From an uncultured Pelagibacteraceae bacterium (GTDB lineage Bacteria; Pseudomonadota; Alphaproteobacteria; Pelagibacterales; Pelagibacteraceae), in contig CACILM010000002.1 in assembly GCA_902587515.1 (NCBI GenBank), positions 1 through 64,000 on the forward strand: 64,000 nucleotides of DNA. Reading direction: 5' to 3'. This document shows positions 7,862 to 15,161 of this stretch, in pieces. The notes beneath the pieces are model-generated. The model searched no databases. It saw only the letters and a list, made by a program, of their open reading frames with translations, and had not been told where the DNA came from. The first letter of the stretch is position 1, and each line of letters opens with the position of its first letter. A program made the position numbers and the translations under genes.

Positions 7862-8416
7862 TTAAAAATTTTTAAGATAAAAATCATTATTAATTCTATG
7901 TAGTAATTTAAATTGATTATTATCTAAAAAAGATAAAATTTTATCCTGAAGATGTGGAAATATTTCTATTTGTAAATAGCATTTATTATTAGAGAGAATG
8001 TCTGATGCGCCTTTAAGAACGTTTAATTCATGCCTTTCCACATCAATTTTAAAAAAAATCTTCTTATTTTTTAAAGGATACAAGTTGTCTAATTTATCAG
8101 TGTCTATTTCTTCATAAAGCAATTTAGTTTTATCATATTTATTTATCTCTTTATCTGTGTCTTGAAGAATTGATGAGCCTCCCCTTTTATTTTTATCTGT
8201 ATACCAAAGTTTAAGCTTATTTTTGCTGTCTGAGCAGCCTAGGTTATGACAACTGATGTTGAAGTTATTTATTTCAACATTTTTACTAAGTCTTTGAAAG
8301 TTTTGCTGGTTTGGCTCAAAAGCTATTGTTTTTGAGACTAATTTGCATAATGATAAAGAATAAAAGCCAATGTAAGCTCCAATATCGAAAAAATAATCAT
8401 ATTTTTGATTTATCAT
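7862..8416 (-). CDS. FkbM family methyltransferase (main reading frame)
   Basis: 184 aa from the first ATG in frame. It has SAM-binding motif I (FFDIGAYIGFYSLSL), motif II (TIAFEPNQQN), the GGSSIL loop and FKIDVERHELNVLKGA, all typical of FkbM-type methyltransferases that O-methylate sugars in glycans. The annotated start is probably not the natural N-terminus: the same frame stays open upstream to 8602 with convincing coding sequence but no start codon (see the next entry). It is the last gene of the leftward glycan cluster. Target sugar unknown. Whether the shortened product folds is doubtful. Confidence 0.85.
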   Translation of the reverse strand: MINQKYDYFFDIGAYIGFYSLSLCKLVSKTIAFEPNQQNFQRLSKNVEINNFNISCHNLGCSDSKNKLKLWYTDKNKRGGSSILQDTDKEINKYDKTKLLYEEIDTDKLDNLYPLKNKKIFFKIDVERHELNVLKGASDILSNNKCYLQIEIFPHLQDKILSFLDNNQFKLLHRINNDFYLKNF

Positions 8417-8610
8417 TTCTTTATTTACAAAATCTAATTGATCCTTTTCATATTCATTTTTAAGATATATTTCACGATCTATTGAAGATGTTAAATAAAG
8501 GTTAATCTTAAAATTATATAAGAAAATAGTATTTTTATTTGTAGAAAAAGATAGTTTTCTTATTAAAGAAGGAACTATTCTTTTAAAGATTTTAAAATTT
8601 TTCTAAACAT
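8417..8610 (-). pseudogene. Frameshifted N-terminal part of the FkbM methyltransferase
   Basis: Upstream of 8416 the methyltransferase frame continues without a stop to 8602, encoding RIVPSLIRKLSF, then NTIFLYNFKINLYLTSS and DREIYLKNEYEKDQ, which resembles the N-terminal region of FkbM proteins. The frame has no ATG/GTG/TTG start, but an ATG at 8610 lies one base out of frame (194 bases to the ATG at 8416). Adding one A or T in the A/T run at about 8591-8605 would give a start such as MFRK followed directly by this sequence. Either a real one-base deletion or a sequencing error in the homopolymer. Confidence 0.7.
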
Positions 8611-8632
8611 AGATTTATTATTCCATTAAAAA

Positions 8633-9517
8633 CTAAATTAATCGTAAAATCTCTTTTGATAAGTTAGTAAAATTATCTCTATATATATAAACATAATTTC
8701 TAAAATGCTTAGTCCATCTACTATAATTATAAGATTTATCTATTATATCTAATTGTCTTATACTATTCGCTGATGCTACGTGTGATACAGATCCATGACA
8801 AGAAATTAACAAATCTGAATTTAAGATTTTTGCCTCTAAATCAATAAAGTTTATTTTATCTATAAATTCAATATTAATATTTTTTAATTGTTTAATGCTT
8901 TCTTTTAATAATAAAGGGGTTTTAACACCAGATGTAACAACTAATTTTTTTTTTGATTTATTTTGAAGTGATTTTAGAAAAAAAGTAAGCTCACTTTCAG
9001 AAGGTTCAATATTGATGTATTCTTTAATATACTCTTTATGTATCCATTTTTCATCAAAGTGTAATAAAATATATTTTTCTTTATTAACTTTATTAAATCT
9101 CTTTTCATCAAATATATTTAATGATTTTTCCTTAAAATCAAAATTAATTTTACTTAGTATATATTTAATAATATCTATATGAGAATATTTTTCTGTATCA
9201 TTTAAAATTATTCTTTTATTTGTATTAAGAAAATGAGATATTATTTTAGATCTATTTTTATTATCATGAACAATAATTGTTTGAAATAATTTATGTTTTC
9301 TAAGTTTAAAAATAATCTTAATTTTACTTAATAAATTATTTTCTAAACGAACAACTTGGTCAATAAATTTAAAACTTTTAATATAATCATAATTTTTTTC
9401 TGAGGCTACTATAGTAACATGTGAACTTTGATCATTTATTTTCAAAGATTTTATAAGTATTGCAGATATGAGAAAATCACCAATACGATCTGTTCTAAAG
9501 ATCAAATATTTATTCAT
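8633..9517 (-). CDS. GT9-like (heptosyltransferase family) glycosyltransferase
   Basis: 294 aa. It starts MNKYLIFRTDRIGDFLIS, the N-terminal signature of ADP-heptose:LPS heptosyltransferase-type (GT9) enzymes, and has a C-terminal SDLLISCHGSVSHVAS motif matching the nucleotide-sugar site region. Probably soluble or peripheral at the inner membrane, adding a sugar to LPS core or another surface glycan. It lies eight bases after gmd in the same leftward cluster. Low complexity Lys/Ile/Asn content is stronger than in core genes. Donor and acceptor unknown. Confidence 0.82.
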   Translation of the reverse strand: MNKYLIFRTDRIGDFLISAILIKSLKINDQSSHVTIVASEKNYDYIKSFKFIDQVVRLENNLLSKIKIIFKLRKHKLFQTIIVHDNKNRSKIISHFLNTNKRIILNDTEKYSHIDIIKYILSKINFDFKEKSLNIFDEKRFNKVNKEKYILLHFDEKWIHKEYIKEYINIEPSESELTFFLKSLQNKSKKKLVVTSGVKTPLLLKESIKQLKNINIEFIDKINFIDLEAKILNSDLLISCHGSVSHVASANSIRQLDIIDKSYNYSRWTKHFRNYVYIYRDNFTNLSKEILRLI

Positions 9518-9525
9518 ATTAAAAT

Positions 9526-10503
9526 TTATTTAAAAAATTTTAAATCTGCTTGCACCATCTCTCTAACTAATTGTTTAAATTGAATTTCTGGTTTCCAACC
9601 TAAAATTTTGTTTGCTTTTTTGTAATTAGCTTGAAGAGTATCAACTTCCGCTGGTCTTAATAAGCTTTTATTTAATTTAATATATTTTTTATAATTCAAT
9701 CCAACCATTGAAAATGCTAATTTAGCAAAATCTCTAACAGAATGCATTTTACCAGTTCCAACAACAAAATCTGAAGGTTTTTTTTGCTGCAGCATTAACC
9801 ACATAGCCTTTACATAATCTTTAGCATGTCCCCAATCTCTTTTAGCTGACAAATTTCCAAGATTTAAATATTTTTGTTTTCCAAGCTTTATTTTTGCAAC
9901 TGAACTTGTAATTTTTCTTGTAACAAATTCAAATCCCCTTCTTGGTGACTCATGATTGAATAAAATACCTGTGCAGGCAAATATATTATAAGCTTCTCTA
10001 TAATTTCTAGTTAATTCAAATCCTGCGACTTTAGATATCCCATAAGCCGACCTAGGATAAAATCTAGTTTTTTCATCTTGTCTTTTTTTTTGAACTTTTC
10101 CGAACATTTCTGATGATCCAGCAAAATAAAATTTTGTTAATGGTGAAAAGTCTTTTATTGCAGAAAGAAGATAATGTGTTCCATTTATGTTAGTATTTAA
10201 TGTAGAGAATTCATCTTCAAAGGAATATGCAACATAACTTTGTGCACCAAGATGATAAATTTCGTCTGGTTTAATTTTTGATATTGTTTTTACAATGCTG
10301 GCGTAACTTTCTAAAGAAGCACTTTTTAATTCAATTTTATTTAGTAAATGCTTAATTCTCCATAATCTATGTGACTCATCTTCTAAAGCTACTCTTCGAA
10401 CCAAACCGTAAACTTTGTATTTTTTCTTTAATAAAAACTCAGCAAGATAAGAACCATCTTGGCCAGTGATACCAGTTATTAAAGCTTTTTTTATTTTTCC
10501 CAT
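9526..10503 (-). CDS. gmd: GDP-mannose 4,6-dehydratase
   Basis: 325 aa extended short-chain dehydrogenase. GITGQDGSYL (11-20) is the NADP-binding loop, the catalytic Tyr154-x3-Lys158 lies in AYGISK, and NHESPRRG (183-190) is typical of GMD. It converts GDP-D-mannose into GDP-4-keto-6-deoxymannose, the precursor of GDP-fucose, GDP-rhamnose or GDP-perosamine. No epimerase/reductase (fcl), rmd or per gene lies nearby. The start overlaps the end of the upstream two-domain glycosyltransferase by 13 bases, so they are co-transcribed. Confidence 0.95.
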   Translation of the reverse strand: MGKIKKALITGITGQDGSYLAEFLLKKKYKVYGLVRRVALEDESHRLWRIKHLLNKIELKSASLESYASIVKTISKIKPDEIYHLGAQSYVAYSFEDEFSTLNTNINGTHYLLSAIKDFSPLTKFYFAGSSEMFGKVQKKRQDEKTRFYPRSAYGISKVAGFELTRNYREAYNIFACTGILFNHESPRRGFEFVTRKITSSVAKIKLGKQKYLNLGNLSAKRDWGHAKDYVKAMWLMLQQKKPSDFVVGTGKMHSVRDFAKLAFSMVGLNYKKYIKLNKSLLRPAEVDTLQANYKKANKILGWKPEIQFKQLVREMVQADLKFFK

Positions 10504-12620
10504 AAATATTTTTTATTTGATTTTACTCCTATAATTTTATCTATAATATATTTTGATACAAGATCAGAGTTAAAATATTTCATGTATTTTAATTTACCTC
10601 TTTTAGCAATATTTTTCCTTAGTTTGTCATCAGAAGATATTCTTAAAATTTTTTCAGACAAATCACTTATATTTTTATAAAATACCATTTCATTTTCATT
10701 GAAAAAATTTTGATATTTAGTCTTTTCATCTATTAAACATACGAGACCATTCCCAACAATTTGAGTAATTCTATCACTACTGTAATATTTTATTGCTTCA
10801 CCCCTACTTAGATTTAAACCCATTTTAGCGTTAGATATTGTCTTAAAATAGTGATCAGCCCAAATAGGTTGAACTTTGTCTATTCCATATAAGTCAAACT
10901 TTACATCAGGGGTTTTGTTCATTAAATCTTTTAAAAAACCTATCCTATCATCTTTTTTGCCCGCTTTTAGAACACCTCTGTGAACCCCATGGCTTAAGGC
11001 AAAGAAAACATCAACATTACATGATTTGTTAAAATTATTTAATATTTCAAAAGACTTATCTGATGGGTTGGGGATAAAATATTTATTCTCAGTTTTTAAA
11101 AAATTTAAAACATCAGGACTAGTAGTAAGAAAAGAGGCGTCTACATATTTGATCTTATCTAGTATTCTTTTTTTGTTCCTATCAAAATCAGGACCTTTCT
11201 TATTTAAGGGATCAAGAAACCATTGACCAAATCTTGTATTGGGATAGTCCTCCCTAAGTTCAGCTATTTGTTCAGCTGAGATTAAATCAGCATGACCAAG
11301 TATAATCAAATCAGGTTTATAATTATAGCAAGTTTTTTTTAGCTTATCATTAAGTGTTTTAGCTCCTTTTAAATCTGTAATATTTTTATAATATTTTTGA
11401 ATATCTCTATCACTAAAACCAAGAACGCTATGACCCTGTCTAATAAAGCCATTGTTTATCCTTCTGCCTGTGTTAAAAAAAAGTCTACCGTCAAGTCTTT
11501 CATTAAAATTTGTTATGTGTAAAATTCTCAAATTACTTCTATCTTTTTTAGTATTAAAAAGATTTAATGTTTTGAATTTCTCAGCTCTATACAAATCAAT
11601 TTTTTTAGTTACAAATTTGTGTGTCAGATAAAAATTTTGTATAGAAAGTCTTTGAAGTTTTGATCTTAATTTAAAATCTTTAATTAATTGAATTATAATT
11701 TTTTCTAGACTTTTATTGGATAGAGTATTCATTATTTTGGCATTAGTTACGGTTTCAGGTAAACCACCTTTGTTTGTTATTATTACAGCACATCCATTAG
11801 CAGAAGCTTCTAAACTAGTTCGACCAAAAGGCTCTTCCCATCTAGAACAAGCCACGGCTATACTTGTTTTTTCAAAAATTTTAAGTACTTTTTCATGATT
11901 TAAAAAACCTAAAATATCCGCATTTTTATGTTTTAAAGGTATTTTCTCTCTTTTTTCATCTCCTATAATTTTAGCTTTCCAATTAGGAAACTTTTTTAAA
12001 ACTTTAAGAATAGCTTTTGCAAAAACATCATATCCTTTGGCGTTATTCAATTTTCCCACAAAAGTTATCCAGTTTTTTTTATTCTTAATTATTTTCAGAT
12101 TATTTTTCTTTGCAGATTGAAAAAAAACTACTAGCTTATTACTATTTATAAATTTATTTTCTAAACCCTCTAAAAATCTTTTTTTTGACCAGTTGCTGTT
12201 GAATATTATTTTATAGCAGGATTTTAATAATTGTTTTCTATCTTTGACAGTTTTTGATCCATTCATTGATAATGGATCATTATGAAAATATAAAGAGAGA
12301 ACCTTATTTCTTATTTTTTTTGATAGTATATTAATATAACTAGGTCTATTATGTACTTCTATAATTGAAAAATTAAATGCATTTTGTAACTTAATAAATT
12401 CATTTACATAGTGTTTAGTTTGGCTCTCAAAAGGATTTTTTCTGCTTTGTATATTTACATATTTAAGTCTAAATTTTTCTTTAAAATCTGTAGAGCCAAA
12501 TACAACAATATTTTTTTTATATCTGCTAATTTTTGATGTCTCATTTACGAATAATGAGACTGCACCAGGGTATTGTGGCGAAAAGTTCTCTTTATATGGC
12601 AGTAAAATTGCTATTTTCAC
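10491..12620 (-). CDS. Two-domain glycosyltransferase (GT4 domain + CgeB/GT1-like domain)
   Basis: 709 aa, about twice the usual size. Residues 1-350 form a GT-B fold GT4-type enzyme: NSNWSKKRF near 141, FVGKLNNAKGYDVF near 187 and the donor-site SRWEEPFGRTSLEASANG (259-276). From about 363 a second GT-B-like unit begins (LRILHITNFNERLDGR), with GQWFLDP and a C-terminal LNLSRGEAIKYYSSDRITQ plus VGNGLV, as in CgeB-like glycosyltransferases. Two sequential transfers by one chain is a plausible role. It overlaps the GIY-YIG gene by four bases upstream and gmd by 13 downstream. Confidence 0.87.
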   Translation of the reverse strand: MKIAILLPYKENFSPQYPGAVSLFVNETSKISRYKKNIVVFGSTDFKEKFRLKYVNIQSRKNPFESQTKHYVNEFIKLQNAFNFSIIEVHNRPSYINILSKKIRNKVLSLYFHNDPLSMNGSKTVKDRKQLLKSCYKIIFNSNWSKKRFLEGLENKFINSNKLVVFFQSAKKNNLKIIKNKKNWITFVGKLNNAKGYDVFAKAILKVLKKFPNWKAKIIGDEKREKIPLKHKNADILGFLNHEKVLKIFEKTSIAVACSRWEEPFGRTSLEASANGCAVIITNKGGLPETVTNAKIMNTLSNKSLEKIIIQLIKDFKLRSKLQRLSIQNFYLTHKFVTKKIDLYRAEKFKTLNLFNTKKDRSNLRILHITNFNERLDGRLFFNTGRRINNGFIRQGHSVLGFSDRDIQKYYKNITDLKGAKTLNDKLKKTCYNYKPDLIILGHADLISAEQIAELREDYPNTRFGQWFLDPLNKKGPDFDRNKKRILDKIKYVDASFLTTSPDVLNFLKTENKYFIPNPSDKSFEILNNFNKSCNVDVFFALSHGVHRGVLKAGKKDDRIGFLKDLMNKTPDVKFDLYGIDKVQPIWADHYFKTISNAKMGLNLSRGEAIKYYSSDRITQIVGNGLVCLIDEKTKYQNFFNENEMVFYKNISDLSEKILRISSDDKLRKNIAKRGKLKYMKYFNSDLVSKYIIDKIIGVKSNKKYLWEK

Positions 12621-12865
12621 TTTAAATTTTTCTTAATTTTATTTCTAAATGTTCTATTTTTCTTTATATAATATTCTCTAGAAATTGCCTCTTTTTTTGA
12701 ATCAAGCTTTTCCTTATAAATTAGTTTCCATTTGCGTCCTCTTGTAAATTTTGCCCCTCTATTGGTGTTATGAAGATTGATTCTTTTTTTGAGATCATTT
12801 GTATAACCAACATAAGTTACAGATTGTTTGCCCAAGGATTTGAGCATATAAACAAAATAATTCAT
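12617..12865 (-). CDS. GIY-YIG nuclease family protein (UPF0213-like)
   Basis: 82 aa, the size of stand-alone GIY-YIG domain proteins. YFVYMLKS (3-10) corresponds to the GIY motif and TYVGYTNDLKKR (17-28) to YIG with catalytic Arg28; Glu64 in ISREYYIKK is the metal-binding residue. Family members such as YhbQ are small putative endonucleases with no well-defined role. The gene overlaps the glycosyltransferase by four bases and follows the aldolase by six, all leftward. Such genes are common in mobile and surface-glycan regions of marine bacteria. Confidence 0.9.
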   Translation of the reverse strand: MNYFVYMLKSLGKQSVTYVGYTNDLKKRINLHNTNRGAKFTRGRKWKLIYKEKLDSKKEAISREYYIKKNRTFRNKIKKNLK

Positions 12866-12871
12866 TGAAAA

Positions 12872-13663
12872 TTAATACCCTTTTCCAGAGTCCTTTATTT
12901 GATCTTTTTTTAATTTACCAAGAGCCGTTTTTGAAGCTGCTGTCATATATCTTTGATCAGACCCAATGGTAACTAGTTGAAAACCTTTTTTGATCATTTT
13001 TTCCGCATATTCGGGTTGTCCATTTTGTATTCCAGCAATTATCTTATTTTTTTTAGCATGCTCTAATATATTCATTATTACATCATAAACAGGATCGCCC
13101 TCCGGTTTGTCAAAACTAGGTTTTTCTCCTAAGGCTAAACTTAGATCAGCTGGACCAATATAAATACCATCTAAATTAGGTGTTTTCATAATTTCATCAA
13201 GATTTTCTAGTGACTCTTTTGTTTCAATCATTGCAAATTTTAATATTTCATTATTAGCTTCATCAGCATAATCAGGTCCTCCATAAACTAGACCTCTTAT
13301 TGGTCCGTAGCTTCTATAACCATTAGGTGGATACAAACACGCTTTAACAAAATTTTCTGCCTCTTTTTTGTTGCTTACCATTGGACAAATAATTCCATAA
13401 GCACCGGCATCAAGAATTTTCATAATTTGCCCTGGTTCGTTCCAATTAACTCTTGCCATTGGAACAACTTTTGTGGTCGATATAGCTTGTAACATTCCAA
13501 CTGCATTTGGATAATCTATAACTCCATGTTGCATATCCAATGTTAAAGAATCCCAATTTTGATTTGCCATTAATTCAGCCGTAAAAGAGTTAGGAATTTG
13601 TAACCATCCATTAATTACTGATTTTCCCGATTTAAAAATTTCTTTTAATTTGTTTTTTCTCAT
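12872..13663 (-). CDS. HpcH/HpaI-type class II 2-keto-acid aldolase
   Basis: 263 aa. The HpaI/GarL/RhmA fold is shown by the catalytic His46 in LDMQHGV, Arg71 in PMARVNW, a metal-binding Glu in MIETKESLEN (about 152) and Asp in GPADLSLALG (about 178). Members cleave 2-keto-3-deoxy or 4-hydroxy-2-keto acids to pyruvate and an aldehyde. It overlaps the aldehyde dehydrogenase by four bases (ATGA), and the dehydrogenase could oxidise the aldehyde released, as HpaI and a succinate semialdehyde dehydrogenase do in homoprotocatechuate breakdown. Its place beside iolD suggests sugar-acid or cyclitol catabolism. Substrate open. Confidence 0.86.
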   Translation of the reverse strand: MRKNKLKEIFKSGKSVINGWLQIPNSFTAELMANQNWDSLTLDMQHGVIDYPNAVGMLQAISTTKVVPMARVNWNEPGQIMKILDAGAYGIICPMVSNKKEAENFVKACLYPPNGYRSYGPIRGLVYGGPDYADEANNEILKFAMIETKESLENLDEIMKTPNLDGIYIGPADLSLALGEKPSFDKPEGDPVYDVIMNILEHAKKNKIIAGIQNGQPEYAEKMIKKGFQLVTIGSDQRYMTAASKTALGKLKKDQIKDSGKGY

Positions 13664-15105
13664 TCGTACGAAATACCAAAGTGAGTATATTTGATATTTA
13701 AATAATCTTTTATTGCCATCGACCCGCCTTCTCTACCATACCCAGTTTGTTTAATGCCTCCAAAAGGTGCCTCTGCAACTGCTACAACTGGTGTATTAAC
13801 TGCTACACATCCGGTTTCTAATTTTTCTGATGCTTGATTTGCCTTTTTTAAATCAGTTGTGTATACGTAACTTGCTAAGCCTAAATCGTTATCATTTGCT
13901 CTTTTCATAACTTCATCAAAATCTTTAAAACTTAAAATTGGAACTATAGGCCCGAAAGGCTCTTCTTTCATAACAGTAAAATTATCTTTAATATTGTCAA
14001 AAATTGTTGGTTCGAAATAATAACCTTTATTAAAATTGGCAGCTCTTTTACCGCCCAAAAGAATTTTTCCACCTTCCTTTTTAGTTGTTTCAACTAATCT
14101 TTCAACACCTTCTAATCTCTCTTTTGTACATAAAGGTCCAAGCATCGTATCCTTGTCCATGCCATTACCCATTTTTAATTTTTTAGTTTTTTTTACCATC
14201 AGGTCAGCAAACTCATCTTTTTTCTTCTCATGTATATAAAATCTATTTGGAGATATACAAACTTGTCCGTTATTTCTAAATTTCGCTGTTATAGCCATAT
14301 CTGTTACTTTGTTTAAATCAACGTCATCAAAGACAATAAATGGTGAATGCCCACTTAATTCCATTGTTACTCTTTGTACTTTATCAGCAGCTTGCTTGAG
14401 AATAAGCTTACCTACTCTTGTTGATCCTGTAATAGATATTTTTTTTACTATATCAGATTGAATTAATTCAGATGAAATTCCAGCTGGATCGCCAGATAAT
14501 AAATTTACCACACCAGGAGGGACGCCGGCTTCTTTGCATATATCAACTATTTCCATTACACTGCCTGGAGTAATTACATCAGGTTTTACTATTACTGAAC
14601 ATCCAGCAGCTAAAGCAGTTGAAATCTTTCTTGATGCTAAAATAACCGGAAAATTCCAAGGAACTAACGCAGCGACTACGCCGACTGGTTGATAAATCAC
14701 GTGTATTTTTGTATTTGGAAAACGACTTTGGTTTATTTCACCGAAAATTCTTTTTGTTTCTTCAGAGTTCCATTCAAATATATCAGCTGCGCCTCCTACT
14801 TCCCCTGCGCCTTCAGTAAGAGGTTTACCAACTTCTAATGTAAGCCATTTTGATAATGTATCCACTTTTTTTCTCATTAGCTCTGAAATTTTTCTAATAA
14901 CTTTTGATCTTTCCCACGGAGAAGTATTTCTCCAAATTTCTAAACCTTTTTCAGCCGACTTCAACGCTTGTTGAATATCTTTACTATTTGCCTTTGATGC
15001 TTTACCTATAACTTCCTCAGTAGCTGGATTAATTACTTCGTAAGTTTCTCCGCTAGATGATTGTTGCCATTTACCATCGATAAATTGACCGAATTTTTCG
15101 TACAT
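13660..15105 (-). CDS. NAD(P)-dependent aldehyde dehydrogenase (succinate-semialdehyde type)
   Basis: 481 aa, normal ALDH length. PWNFPV (149-154), the general base Glu249 in VTMELSGHSP, the nucleophile Cys283 in NGQVCISP and the C-terminal EEPFGPIVP motif are all present. The sequence looks like the GabD/succinate-semialdehyde group rather than the CoA-acylating methylmalonate-semialdehyde enzyme IolA. It is the first gene of a leftward pair with the aldolase and diverges from iolD across 56 bp. It probably oxidises the aldehyde from the aldolase or malonate semialdehyde from inositol; both are inferences. Confidence 0.9.
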   Translation of the reverse strand: MYEKFGQFIDGKWQQSSSGETYEVINPATEEVIGKASKANSKDIQQALKSAEKGLEIWRNTSPWERSKVIRKISELMRKKVDTLSKWLTLEVGKPLTEGAGEVGGAADIFEWNSEETKRIFGEINQSRFPNTKIHVIYQPVGVVAALVPWNFPVILASRKISTALAAGCSVIVKPDVITPGSVMEIVDICKEAGVPPGVVNLLSGDPAGISSELIQSDIVKKISITGSTRVGKLILKQAADKVQRVTMELSGHSPFIVFDDVDLNKVTDMAITAKFRNNGQVCISPNRFYIHEKKKDEFADLMVKKTKKLKMGNGMDKDTMLGPLCTKERLEGVERLVETTKKEGGKILLGGKRAANFNKGYYFEPTIFDNIKDNFTVMKEEPFGPIVPILSFKDFDEVMKRANDNDLGLASYVYTTDLKKANQASEKLETGCVAVNTPVVAVAEAPFGGIKQTGYGREGGSMAIKDYLNIKYTHFGISYE

Positions 15106-15161
15106 AAATTATATAAATTTATTGAATATAATAAGTTATTTATCTATCTTATAGAGAATTT

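Noticed and set aside
13660-15105. Aldehyde dehydrogenase as IolA (CoA-acylating methylmalonate-semialdehyde dehydrogenase)
   Set aside because: The Cys283 context (NGQVCISP) and general motifs fit the non-acylating succinate-semialdehyde group better.
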